64,000 bases of DNA from Winslowiella toletana (GTDB lineage: Bacteria > Pseudomonadota > Gammaproteobacteria > Enterobacterales > Enterobacteriaceae), in assembly GCF_017875465.1 (NCBI RefSeq), contig NZ_JAGGMQ010000001.1, positions 4,836,001 to 4,900,000 on the forward strand, read 5' to 3'. Shown one piece after another: positions 55,913 to 64,000 of the stretch; positions within the stretch are counted from its first letter, which is position 1, and every line of letters begins with the position of its first letter. The notes below the pieces were generated by a model. The model had not been told where the DNA came from and searched no databases. It worked only from the letters and a program-made list of their open reading frames with translations. Made by a program: the position numbers and the translations under genes.

Positions 55913-55998
55913 GCGGCATCTATTTGGTTAAATCATGTAATTTATTCTCAATCTCAATATCTAATTGATATTTAACAGTAAATATATTTAATTCATTC

Positions 55999-56014
55999 TG
56001 GCATTGGTTTTGCA
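55999..56014 (+). promoter_or_regulatory. Sigma-54 (-24/-12) promoter of guaD-xdhABC
   Basis: TGGCATTGGTTTTGCA fits TGGCACG-N4-TTGCA with exact spacing between the invariant GG and GC. Transcription would begin near 56025, about 60 bases before the guaD ATG. With the NtrC-like enhancer upstream this predicts nitrogen-limitation control. Confidence 0.75.
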
Positions 56015-56085
56015 TTTCCAGTCATAAGCCATTTACCTGCTATTACACAGTGAGAAAGCGAAGCCCTTTCTCAAAAGGAATTGCT

Positions 56086-57417
56086 ATGTCAGTGAAATAT
56101 ACGCAAGCCATTCGTGGCCGCTTTTTCGATATTACCGCTACGGTTAAGCAGCCAGAACAACTGGCTGATAAGGCGCGCTATCTTGAGGATGGCCTGCTGC
56201 TGATCGATGAAGGGCGCATTGTCAGCCTGCAGAGCTGGCAGCAGGGACAGAGTTTGCTGAACGATCAGCATCAGCTGATTGATTATCGCGACAAACTGAT
56301 TGTGCCGGGCTTTGTCGATTGCCATATTCACTATCCGCAAACCGAAATGATCGGTGCTTTCGGTGAACAGCTGCTGGAGTGGCTGCAGCAGTACACTTTC
56401 CCGGTGGAGAGCCAGTATCACTGCCCGCAGCACTCGGCCAAAATGTCGGCGTTCTTTTTGCATCAGCTGTTGAGCAATGGCACCACTACCGCACTGGTGT
56501 TTGGTACTGTGCATCCGCAATCGGTCGAAGCGCTGTTTACCGCGGCGGAACAGCTTGGTATGCGACTGATTGCCGGAAAGGTGATGATGGATCGTAATGC
56601 GCCGGATGACCTGACTGAAACCGCCGATGACAGTTATCAGCAGACGCGCGCGTTAATCGAGCGCTGGCATAACCGTGGGCGGCTAAGCTACGCCTTAACG
56701 CCGCGTTTTGCGCCAACCTCATCGCCGGAACTGCTGGCCAATGTGCGTCGCCTGCGACAGGAGTTTCCCGATACCTGGCTGCATACCCATTTAAGTGAAA
56801 ACCCGCAGGAAGTGGCGTGGGTTAAAGCGCTGTTTCCGCATAACAGCAGTTATCTTGATGTTTATCATCAGTATCAGCTCACCGGCCGGCGCAGCGTGTT
56901 TGCACACTGCCTGCATCTGGAAGAGCAGGAGTGGGACTGTCTGCATCAGACCGCATCTTCCATCGCTTTCTGCCCGACCTCCAATCTGTTCCTTGGCAGT
57001 GGTCTGTTTGATCTGCAGAAGCGCTGGCAGAAGCAGGTGCATTGCGGCATTGGCACCGATGTCGGCGCTGGCACCACCTTTAATCTGCTGCAAACCCTCG
57101 GTGAAGCCTACAAAGTGGCGCAGCTGCAACGTTATAAATTGTCGGCCTGTGAGGCTTTCTATCATGCCACGCTGGGCGGCGCGCAGGCTCTTGATCTGGA
57201 CGATAAGATTGGCAACTTTAATGCCGGCAAAGAGGCGGATTTTGTGGTGCTGGATCCGGCGGTTTCCGCGCTGCAACAGCTGCGCCACGGCAACAGCCGG
57301 GATATCTGGGAACAGTTGTTTGTACTGATGACGCTGGGTGACGACCGCAATATCGCCGCCACCTGGGTTAATGGCGCCTGCGTCTGGCAGCGCGACAGCG
57401 TGGAGAAAGCGGCATGA
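56086..57417 (+). CDS. guaD: Guanine deaminase
   Basis: This 443-residue zinc amidohydrolase converts guanine to xanthine and ammonia. The metal motif VDCHIHYPQTEMIGAFG, HTHLSENPQEV, FAHCLHL and the C-terminal metal Asp in GIGTDVGAGTT are all present. The ATG at 56086, behind AAAGGAATTGCT, matches the family (E. coli GuaD 439 aa); the frame extends to 56050. It is the first gene of guaD-xdhABC, so its product xanthine is passed to the downstream dehydrogenase. Confidence 0.95.
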   Translation: MSVKYTQAIRGRFFDITATVKQPEQLADKARYLEDGLLLIDEGRIVSLQSWQQGQSLLNDQHQLIDYRDKLIVPGFVDCHIHYPQTEMIGAFGEQLLEWLQQYTFPVESQYHCPQHSAKMSAFFLHQLLSNGTTTALVFGTVHPQSVEALFTAAEQLGMRLIAGKVMMDRNAPDDLTETADDSYQQTRALIERWHNRGRLSYALTPRFAPTSSPELLANVRRLRQEFPDTWLHTHLSENPQEVAWVKALFPHNSSYLDVYHQYQLTGRRSVFAHCLHLEEQEWDCLHQTASSIAFCPTSNLFLGSGLFDLQKRWQKQVHCGIGTDVGAGTTFNLLQTLGEAYKVAQLQRYKLSACEAFYHATLGGAQALDLDDKIGNFNAGKEADFVVLDPAVSALQQLRHGNSRDIWEQLFVLMTLGDDRNIAATWVNGACVWQRDSVEKAA

Positions 57418-58856
57418 TTCAATTTTTGCTTAATCAGACGCTGGTCAGTGAGCAGGATATCGATCCCAATCTGACGGTGCTGAACTATCTGCGCAACCAT
57501 AAACAGCGTTGCGGCACCAAAGAGGGTTGCGCCTCCGGCGACTGCGGCGCCTGCACCGTGACGCTGGGCAAAGTCGTTGATGGCGGGATGCGCTATGAAA
57601 CCATTAACAGCTGCCTGACGCTGGTCAGCACTTTACAGGGCAAACAGCTGATTACGGTGGAAGATCTGAAGCAGGGTCAGCAGCTGCATTCGGTTCAGCA
57701 GGCGATGGTTGACTGTCATGCGTCACAGTGCGGCTTCTGTACACCGGGCTTTGTGATGTCGTTATTTACCTTGCAAAAAAACAGCCAGCGCTGGGATCGT
57801 CACCAGACCGAACAGGCGCTTTCTGGCAACCTGTGCCGCTGCACCGGTTATCGTCCGATTGTCGATGCCGCGCGCCAGGCTTGTGATCATCCGCAGGAGG
57901 ACAGTTTTTCCCGCCAGCAGCAGCAGGTTGCACAGCGCTTACTGGCGCTGCAATCGGATCAGCTACAGGAAATTGCGCGCGGTGAAAACCGCTGCCTGTT
58001 GCCGAAAACCGTCGCGCAGCTGGCAGCACTTTATCAGCAATATCCGCAGGCGAAGCTGCTGGCAGGTGGCACCGATCTGTCGTTGCAGATCACGCAGCAG
58101 TACCAGACCCTGCCGTTACTGATCGCACTGGAGCAGATTGATGAACTGAAGCAGTGCCAGATTGGCGAGCAGGAGGTAGTGCTGGGTGCTGGCGCTTCAC
58201 TAACGCACTGCTATCAGTTACTGAAAGAACATATCCCCGGTTTTGCCGCTATCCTGCAACGCTTTGCGTCATTACAGGTGCGTAATCAGGGCACGCTGGG
58301 CGGCAATATCGCCAATGCCTCGCCGATTGGCGATGCGCCGCCGATGCTGCTGGCGCTCAATGCTTCACTGATTTTACAGCAGGGCGAACAGCAGCGCCGT
58401 TTGCCGCTTGAACAGTTTTTCAGCGGTTATCGCCAGACGGCACTGCAACCCGCAGAGTTTATTCGCGCCATTGTGATACCGCATGTGACAACGTCACATA
58501 ACTTCCATGCATGGAAAGTGTCAAAACGGCTGGATGATGATATTTCGGCGGTATTCGCGGCGTTTAACCTGCAAATTGAACAGGATGTGATCGTCGATGC
58601 GCGCGTCGCTTTTGGCGGTATGGCGGCAACGGCTAAACGCGCCAGCGCCTGTGAACAGCAGCTTATTGGCCAGCACTTTAACGCCGCCACACTGGAAAAA
58701 GCCTGCCGCGCGCTGGAACAGGACTTCCAGCCGCTCAGTGATTTCCGCGCCAGCGCCGGTTACCGCTTGCTGGTAGCCAAAAACCTGCTGCGCCGTTACT
58801 ACCATCTGTTATGCGGCGAACTGAATGTTACGGAGGTATCAGCGTATGTCTCGTAA
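57414..58856 (+). CDS. xdhA: Xanthine dehydrogenase small subunit (2Fe-2S and FAD domains)
   Basis: This 480-residue subunit has a plant-type [2Fe-2S] domain at the N-terminus (CGTKEGCASGDCGACTV, about 33-49) and a second four-Cys [2Fe-2S] helical domain (CGFCTPGF and LCRCTGYRPIVDA). A FAD-binding domain follows from about residue 190 (LLAGGTDLSL; NQGTLGGNIANASPIGD). It transfers electrons from the molybdenum site to NAD. The start overlaps the guaD stop (ATGA). The domain fusion is like Rhodobacter and Pseudomonas XdhA rather than the split E. coli proteins. Confidence 0.94.
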   Translation: MIQFLLNQTLVSEQDIDPNLTVLNYLRNHKQRCGTKEGCASGDCGACTVTLGKVVDGGMRYETINSCLTLVSTLQGKQLITVEDLKQGQQLHSVQQAMVDCHASQCGFCTPGFVMSLFTLQKNSQRWDRHQTEQALSGNLCRCTGYRPIVDAARQACDHPQEDSFSRQQQQVAQRLLALQSDQLQEIARGENRCLLPKTVAQLAALYQQYPQAKLLAGGTDLSLQITQQYQTLPLLIALEQIDELKQCQIGEQEVVLGAGASLTHCYQLLKEHIPGFAAILQRFASLQVRNQGTLGGNIANASPIGDAPPMLLALNASLILQQGEQQRRLPLEQFFSGYRQTALQPAEFIRAIVIPHVTTSHNFHAWKVSKRLDDDISAVFAAFNLQIEQDVIVDARVAFGGMAATAKRASACEQQLIGQHFNAATLEKACRALEQDFQPLSDFRASAGYRLLVAKNLLRRYYHLLCGELNVTEVSAYVS

Positions 58857-61212
58857 CCGTCCGGCAGTGGCCGAAGAGGTGGTTGAACAGCAGTATCTGG
58901 CGGGTATTCAGACCGGCGTTGGACGCAGCAATAAGCATGAAAGTGCGGAAAAGCATGTGGCCGGTGAAGCGATCTATATCGATGACCGGCTGGAGTTTCC
59001 CGGTCAGCTGCATCTCTGCCCGCGCCTGAGTGAACACCCGCACGCGCTGATTACCCGTATTGATACCAGCCCGTGCTATGCGATTCCCGGCGTGGTGCAG
59101 GTATTAACCTGGCAGGATGTGCCGGGTGATGGCGATATCGGTCCGCTGGAACCTGGCGATCCGCTGATGGCGCAGGATCGGGTGGAGTATGTCGGTCAGG
59201 TGATTCTGGCGGTGGCGGCGGAAACACCCCAGGCGGCGCGTCAGGCAGCGCAGGCGGCGATTATTGAATATCAGCTGCTGACGCCGGTGCTGGAGGTGAA
59301 ACAGGCGCTGGAGCAGCGCAGTTTTGTGCAGGAACCGCATATCCACCAGCTGGGTGATGCGGATGCGGCGCTGGCCCGCGCGCCACATCGCATCAGCGGC
59401 GAATTTCATATTGGCGGACAGGAACATTTCTATCTGGAAACCCAGATTGCGCTGGTGATACCGGGCGAAGACGCCAGTTTACAGGTGTTCTCCTCCACGC
59501 AGAACCCGACCGAAGTGCAGAAACTGGTAGCTTCAGTGATGGGCATCAGTATGAATAAAGTCACCATTGATATGCGCCGCATGGGTGGTGGCTTCGGCGG
59601 GAAAGAGACTCAGGCGGCGGGCGTAGCCTGCCTGTGCGCAATTGCCGCGCGCAGCAGCGGGCGGCCGGTGAAAATGCGGCTGGCGCGTCGCGATGATATG
59701 CAGATCACCGGCAAACGCCACCCGTTTTATGTGCGTTATGACGTGGGATACGACGACGACGGGCGCTTTTGCGGGGTAAACATCGAGCTGGCCGGTAACT
59801 GTGGTTACTCACTTGATCTGTCCGGTTCGATTGTCGATCGCGCCATGTTCCATGCTGATAACGCTTATTACCTTGGCGATGTGCGTATTACCGGCTATCG
59901 CTGCCGCACCAATACCGCATCCAATACTGCCTATCGCGGTTTTGGCGGCCCGCAGGGCATGGTAGCGATTGAGCAGATTATGGATCATATCGCACGGGTG
60001 ACACGGCTGGATCCGCTGGAAGTGCGTAAACGTAACTATTACGGCAAAACCGAACGCAATATCACCCATTATCATCAGCGGGTGGAAGATAACCTGCTGG
60101 ATGAAATCACCGCCCAGCTGGAACAGAGTGCGGATTATCAGGCGCGCCGCCGCGAGATCAGCGCGTTTAACGCCAGTAGCCGTTTTATTAAACGCGGACT
60201 GGCATTAACGCCGGTAAAATTTGGCATCTCTTTTACTTCCAGTTTTCTTAATCAGGCCGGGGCGCTGATTCTGATCTATACCGACGGCACGGTGCAGCTG
60301 AATCATGGCGGCACCGAGATGGGACAGGGACTGAATACTAAAGTGGCGCAGATTGTCGCAGAAGTGCTGCAAATCGATGTCGATAATATCCAGATCACCG
60401 CCACCGACACCGGCAAAGTGCCGAATACCTCGCCAACCGCCGCCTCCAGCGGCACCGACCTGAATGGTAAAGCGGCGCAAAATGCGGCGCAGATCCTGCG
60501 TGATCGCATGGTGGAGATGCTGTGCAGGCTGCATAACTGTCTGCCGCAGGCGGTCAGTTTTAGCAATGGCATCGTCAGAGTGGCCGATAAGCACTTCACC
60601 TTTGCTGATGTGGCGCAGATGGCCTGGCTGAATCAGGTGCCACTGTCGGCCACCGGTTTCTATAAAGTCCCCGGCATTCACTACGATCGTCAGGCCGGAC
60701 GCGGCACGCCGTTTTACTACTTTGCTTATGGCGCCGCCTGCGCCGAAGTGGTGATCGATACGCTGACCGGCGAATACCGCCTGCTGCGCGCCGATATTTT
60801 GCATGATGTGGGTGCCTCACTCAATCCGGCGATCGATATCGGTCAGGTCGAGGGCGGATTTGTGCAGGGCATGGGCTGGCTGACCACGGAAGAGCTGGTG
60901 TGGAATGATCAGGGCCGTTTGCTGACTGATGGCCCGGCCAGCTATAAAATTCCGGCAATTGCCGACGTACCGGCCGATCTTCGGGTTACGTTGCTGGAAA
61001 ACCGCAAGAACCCGAAAGATACCGTGTTTCATTCGAAAGCGGTGGGTGAGCCGCCGTTTATGCTGGGGATCTCGGTCTGGTGTGCATTGCAGGATGCAGT
61101 GGCCAGCGTTGACGATTATCAGACACATCCGCTGCTGGATGCGCCAGCGACACCGGAGCGGGTATTCTGGGGCGCCAGCCGCCTGGCAGGAGGCGCTGAT
61201 GATTTATCATGA
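58846..61212 (+). CDS. xdhB: Xanthine dehydrogenase molybdopterin-binding large subunit
   Basis: This 788-residue subunit hydroxylates hypoxanthine and xanthine to urate. Blocks are GEAIYIDDRLEFPGQLH, the molybdopterin region MGGGFGGKETQAA, RTNTASNTAYRGFGGPQGM, and the active-site Glu loop SKAVGEPPFML near the C-terminus. The ATG at 58846, behind CGGAGGTATCAGC, is chosen; it overlaps xdhA by 11 bases. The enzyme needs sulfurated molybdenum cofactor, supplied with XdhC encoded next. Confidence 0.94.
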   Translation: MSRNRPAVAEEVVEQQYLAGIQTGVGRSNKHESAEKHVAGEAIYIDDRLEFPGQLHLCPRLSEHPHALITRIDTSPCYAIPGVVQVLTWQDVPGDGDIGPLEPGDPLMAQDRVEYVGQVILAVAAETPQAARQAAQAAIIEYQLLTPVLEVKQALEQRSFVQEPHIHQLGDADAALARAPHRISGEFHIGGQEHFYLETQIALVIPGEDASLQVFSSTQNPTEVQKLVASVMGISMNKVTIDMRRMGGGFGGKETQAAGVACLCAIAARSSGRPVKMRLARRDDMQITGKRHPFYVRYDVGYDDDGRFCGVNIELAGNCGYSLDLSGSIVDRAMFHADNAYYLGDVRITGYRCRTNTASNTAYRGFGGPQGMVAIEQIMDHIARVTRLDPLEVRKRNYYGKTERNITHYHQRVEDNLLDEITAQLEQSADYQARRREISAFNASSRFIKRGLALTPVKFGISFTSSFLNQAGALILIYTDGTVQLNHGGTEMGQGLNTKVAQIVAEVLQIDVDNIQITATDTGKVPNTSPTAASSGTDLNGKAAQNAAQILRDRMVEMLCRLHNCLPQAVSFSNGIVRVADKHFTFADVAQMAWLNQVPLSATGFYKVPGIHYDRQAGRGTPFYYFAYGAACAEVVIDTLTGEYRLLRADILHDVGASLNPAIDIGQVEGGFVQGMGWLTTEELVWNDQGRLLTDGPASYKIPAIADVPADLRVTLLENRKNPKDTVFHSKAVGEPPFMLGISVWCALQDAVASVDDYQTHPLLDAPATPERVFWGASRLAGGADDLS

Positions 61213-61972
61213 CTGGATTAGCATCCTCGGCGAGCTACGCGCCAGGCGCGAACCCTGTGTGCTGGTCACGGTGCTGGAGGAGAAAGGCTCGGTGCCGCGC
61301 GACAGCGGCAGTAAAATGGTGGTCACCGGTGATCACAGTTTTCTGACCATTGGCGGTGGCCATCTGGAATATCAGTGCATCGCGCAGGCGCGAGCGATGC
61401 TGCTAAGCGGTCAGCAGACGCCGCATAGCGAGCATTTTTCCCTTGGCGCGCGTCTCGGGCAATGCTGCGGCGGCATGACCACCATTCTGTTTGAACCGCT
61501 GATGCAGCAACAGCCGCAAATTGCGGTATTTGGCGCCGGGCATGTCGGACAGGCGCTGGTGAATCTGCTGTCGACGTTACCCTGTCACGTAAACTGGATT
61601 GATGAGCGTGCCGGGCAGTTCGCGCAGGTGCCCGCCGGTGTCAGCGCCTGTCATGCCGAAGACCCGCTGGATCAGGTCGCCGCAATGCCCGCTGACAGCT
61701 ATTTTGTGGTGATGACTCATCACCATCCACGCGACCTCGAGCTGTGCGAGGCGATTCTGCGGCGTGGCGACTATCGCTATTTTGGCGTGATTGGATCCGC
61801 GACTAAACGCCAGCGCTTCGATTATCGTCTTGAGGGTAAAGGCTTCAGTCAGCAACAACTGGCGACCATGCGCTGCCCGATTGGTTTAGCGGACGTAAAA
61901 GGAAAATTACCGGCGGAGATTGCGGTGGCGATTGCTGCTGAAATTATTGCGGTTTATCAGCACGCGCAGTGA
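61199..61972 (+). CDS. xdhC: Xanthine dehydrogenase accessory protein XdhC
   Basis: This 257-residue molybdenum-cofactor chaperone binds and protects the cofactor and delivers it to XdhB after sulfuration. LVTVLEEKGSVPRDSGSKMVV and IGGGHLEYQCI define the N-terminal XdhC domain, with a CQCCGG-like GQCCGGMTT. A Rossmann domain follows (VFGAGHVGQALVNLLS) and MTHHHPRDLELCEAIL is conserved. The ATG at 61199, with AGGAGG immediately upstream, overlaps xdhB by 14 bases; the frame is open far upstream inside xdhB but that part is not coding. Confidence 0.92.
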   Translation: MIYHDWISILGELRARREPCVLVTVLEEKGSVPRDSGSKMVVTGDHSFLTIGGGHLEYQCIAQARAMLLSGQQTPHSEHFSLGARLGQCCGGMTTILFEPLMQQQPQIAVFGAGHVGQALVNLLSTLPCHVNWIDERAGQFAQVPAGVSACHAEDPLDQVAAMPADSYFVVMTHHHPRDLELCEAILRRGDYRYFGVIGSATKRQRFDYRLEGKGFSQQQLATMRCPIGLADVKGKLPAEIAVAIAAEIIAVYQHAQ

Positions 61973-62019
61973 TTTTAATTTAGATTATTACTCTGGAGAG
62001 TAATAAGGAGAACACCGTC

Positions 62020-64000
62020 ATGTCAGCCGAACGCCAGAATCCGTTTAGTCAGCCCAGCAGTTTACCGTTCCAGACGCCCGCATTTGATCAGATCCATGAC
62101 AGTGATTATCTGCCCGCCATTGAGGCCGGGATGCAGCAGAAGCGCGAAGAAGTCCAGCGCATCGCCGAACACCCTGACGCAGCGACCTTTGATAATACCT
62201 TTGTGGCGCTGGAGCGCAGTGGTCAGCTGTTAACGCGTGCCCTCAGCGTGTTTAGCGCAATGACGTCGGCGCATACCAATGAGCTGCTGCAAAAAATTGA
62301 TGAGGAAACCGCGCCGAAGCTGGCTGCCCTTGACGATGAAATCAAACTTAACAGTAAACTGTTCGCCCGCCTCGACAGCGTTTATCAACAGCGCGCCAGC
62401 AGCCAGTTAACGCCGGAGTCCCTGCGTCTGGTTGAAGTCACCTGGCAGGCATTTAAGCTGGCCGGTGCGACGCTCTCTGCCCCCGAAAAACAGCAGCTGA
62501 AAGGGCTGAATCAGGAAGCGGCAACCCTCAGCACCCGCTTTACTAACCGGCTGTTAGCCGCCAGTAAAGCCGGGGCGCTGGTTGTTAGTGATAAACAGCA
62601 ACTGGCGGGACTGAGTAGAGAAGAGATCGACGCCGCTGCTGATGCCGCCAGCCAGCGTGGTTTACAGGATCGCTGGTTGCTGGCGTTGCAAAACACCACT
62701 CAGCAACCGGCACTGCAAACCCTCAGTCAGCGAGAAACCCGTAAAGCGCTGTTTAACGCGTCATGGCAGCGGGCAGAACAGGGTGATGAAAACGATACGC
62801 GGCAGATTATTGCGCGCCTGGCGCAGGTGCGCGCGGGTCAGGCGCAGTTACTCGGTTTTAACAGTTACGCGGCGTGGAAATTGCAGGATCAGATGGCGAA
62901 AACGCCTCAGGCGGCGCTGGAATTTATGCGAGGCATCGTTCCGGCGGCCCGCGCACGTGCCGGACGTGAAGCAGCAGATATCCAGGCGGTGATCGACCAG
63001 CAGCAGGGCGGTTTTAAACTGGCGCCATGGGACTGGGCTTTTTATGCCGAACAGGTGCGTCGCGCCCGTTACGATCTCGATGAGGCGCAAATTAAACCTT
63101 ATTTCGAGCTGAATAATGTGCTGGAAAAGGGGGCGTTTTATGCCGCCAGCCAGTTGTATGGCATCAGCTTTCAGTCGCGCCACGATCTGCCGGTTTATCA
63201 TCCCGATGTGAATGTCTATGAAGTTTTCGATGTTGACGGCAGTTCGCTGGCGTTGCTGTATACCGATTTCTTTAAGCGCGACAGTAAAGGCGGCGGCGCA
63301 TGGATGGGCAACTTTGTCGATCAGTCAAAACTACTGGGCACCAGGCCGGTGATCTACAATGTCTGTAACTACAATAAGCCGCTGGCCGGACAACCGGCGC
63401 TGCTTAGCTGGGATGAAGTGATCACCCTGTTCCATGAGTTTGGCCATGCGCTGCACGGTATTTTTGCCGATCAGCACTACCCGAGCCTCTCCGGAACCGC
63501 CACGCCGCGCGATTTTGTTGAATTCCCGTCACAGTTTAATGAGCACTGGGCCAGTGACAGCCAGGTGTTTAAAAACTTTGCCCGTCATTACCAGAGCGGT
63601 GAAGCGATGCCGCAGGCGTTGCACGATAAGATCATCAGGGCCGATAAATTTAATAAAGGCTACGATATGACGGAACTGCTGGCGGCCGCGCTGCTGGATC
63701 TCCACTGGCACAGCGTGCGGGCGGAACAGTCGTTACCGGATGTCGATCAGTTCGAGCAAAGCGCACTGCAGCAGGAGCAGATTAATCTGCCGGAAGTGCC
63801 GCCGCGCTACCGCTCCAGTTACTTCCAGCATATCTGGGGCAATGGCTATGCCGCAGGTTACTATGCCTATTTGTGGACAGAAATGCTGGCCGATGACGGT
63901 TTCGCCTGGTTCAGCGCACATGGCGGTTTAACGCGTGAAAATGGTCAGCGCTTCCGCGAGGCGATATTATCCAGAGGAAACAGTAGCGATCTGAAATTAT
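62020..64000 (+). CDS. dcp: Dipeptidyl carboxypeptidase Dcp (M3 family), 3' end outside window
   Basis: The first 660 codons of an M3 zinc peptidase that removes C-terminal dipeptides. It opens MSAERQNPFSQPSSLPFQTPAFDQI; the zinc motif HEFGHALHG begins at about residue 472, and the downstream region YDMTELLAAALLD and YFQHIWGNGYAAGYYAYLW is typical. E. coli Dcp is 681 aa, so only about 20-25 codons are missing beyond the right edge. The frame is intact to the last base. The start ATG 62020 has ATAAGGAGAACACC upstream; a promoter in the short gap after xdhC is likely. In E. coli dcp neighbours ydfG. Confidence 0.95.
   Translation, partial: MSAERQNPFSQPSSLPFQTPAFDQIHDSDYLPAIEAGMQQKREEVQRIAEHPDAATFDNTFVALERSGQLLTRALSVFSAMTSAHTNELLQKIDEETAPKLAALDDEIKLNSKLFARLDSVYQQRASSQLTPESLRLVEVTWQAFKLAGATLSAPEKQQLKGLNQEAATLSTRFTNRLLAASKAGALVVSDKQQLAGLSREEIDAAADAASQRGLQDRWLLALQNTTQQPALQTLSQRETRKALFNASWQRAEQGDENDTRQIIARLAQVRAGQAQLLGFNSYAAWKLQDQMAKTPQAALEFMRGIVPAARARAGREAADIQAVIDQQQGGFKLAPWDWAFYAEQVRRARYDLDEAQIKPYFELNNVLEKGAFYAASQLYGISFQSRHDLPVYHPDVNVYEVFDVDGSSLALLYTDFFKRDSKGGGAWMGNFVDQSKLLGTRPVIYNVCNYNKPLAGQPALLSWDEVITLFHEFGHALHGIFADQHYPSLSGTATPRDFVEFPSQFNEHWASDSQVFKNFARHYQSGEAMPQALHDKIIRADKFNKGYDMTELLAAALLDLHWHSVRAEQSLPDVDQFEQSALQQEQINLPEVPPRYRSSYFQHIWGNGYAAGYYAYLWTEMLADDGFAWFSAHGGLTRENGQRFREAILSRGNSSDLKL

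Larger units (their letters stand above)
55684..56085. other. Divergent intergenic region ydfG/guaD
   Basis: 402 AT-rich bases without a gene. It carries, in order toward guaD, an NtrC-like enhancer (55778), two PurR/LacI-type palindromes (55881 and 55901) and a sigma-54 promoter (55999), each listed separately. Confidence 0.7.

Noticed and set aside
60929-61198. N-terminal extension of xdhC inside xdhB
   Set aside because: The frame is open but the extension is Arg-rich noise in the other frame of xdhB; the ATG at 61199 has an AGGAGG site and the family N-terminus.
1-64000. dif recombination site, tRNA genes, insertion sequences, prophage genes
   Set aside because: The E. coli dif core, tRNA T-loop patterns, transposase motifs and phage structural proteins were looked for and not seen.

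Overview
The window is chromosomal DNA of a gamma-proteobacterium of the order Enterobacterales. It is most like the Erwiniaceae (Pantoea/Erwinia/Mixta group), but the genus cannot be fixed from the sequence alone. The backbone matches the replication-terminus side of the Escherichia coli chromosome in order and orientation: nth-rsxEGDCBA-ydgK-cnu, ydgJ-add, ydgA-manA-fumC-tus, ynfM/ynfL-mlc-bioD2, ynfD-ynfB-ynfA-ydfG and the start of dcp. A Ter replication-arrest site lies directly in front of tus. No tRNA, rRNA, CRISPR array, insertion sequence or prophage was seen.

Layout: (1) 1-3406: the end of an MFS transporter gene, an AbgB-like M20 amidohydrolase and a divergent OmpC/F-type porin, all on the plus strand and probably one uptake/hydrolysis unit. 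(2) 3447-10819, minus: endonuclease III, the six-gene Rsx/Rnf electron-transfer complex, YdgK and the Hha-family protein Cnu. (3) 11204-31400: a block of about 20 kb lying between cnu and ydgJ, which are near neighbours in E. coli. It holds the galactofuranose ABC transporter ytfQRT-yjfF, two tandem inverse-autotransporter (invasin/intimin-type) adhesins with a decayed relic of yjfF between them, and an arabinose cluster (araBA divergent from araFGH-araC, without araD). (4) 31526-43736: ydgJ, add, a GabD-like aldehyde dehydrogenase divergent from a LysR regulator, two paralogous PAS-LuxR regulators, ydgA, manA, fumC and tus. (5) 43905-54883: ynfM/ynfL, mlc, bioD2, an OsmU-type osmoprotectant ABC operon, a 14-helix drug exporter, and the small proteins YnfD, YnfB and YnfA. 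(6) 54937-64000: ydfG, a guanine deaminase-xanthine dehydrogenase operon (guaD-xdhABC), and dcp running off the right edge.

Functional themes are sugar scavenging (galactofuranose and L-arabinose uptake with catabolite-type control sites), surface adhesion, osmoprotection, and purine nitrogen salvage. The strongest non-coding signals are: an NtrC-like enhancer, a sigma-54 -24/-12 promoter and two PurR/LacI-type palindromes in front of guaD; a pair of AraC half-sites spaced as at the E. coli araBAD promoter; a Ter site overlapping the tus leader; the yjfF relic, which points to a tandem duplication of a yjfF-adhesin unit; and four head-to-tail 108-bp repeats in rsxC. All product names come from recognising protein motifs and gene order by eye; no database search was run.
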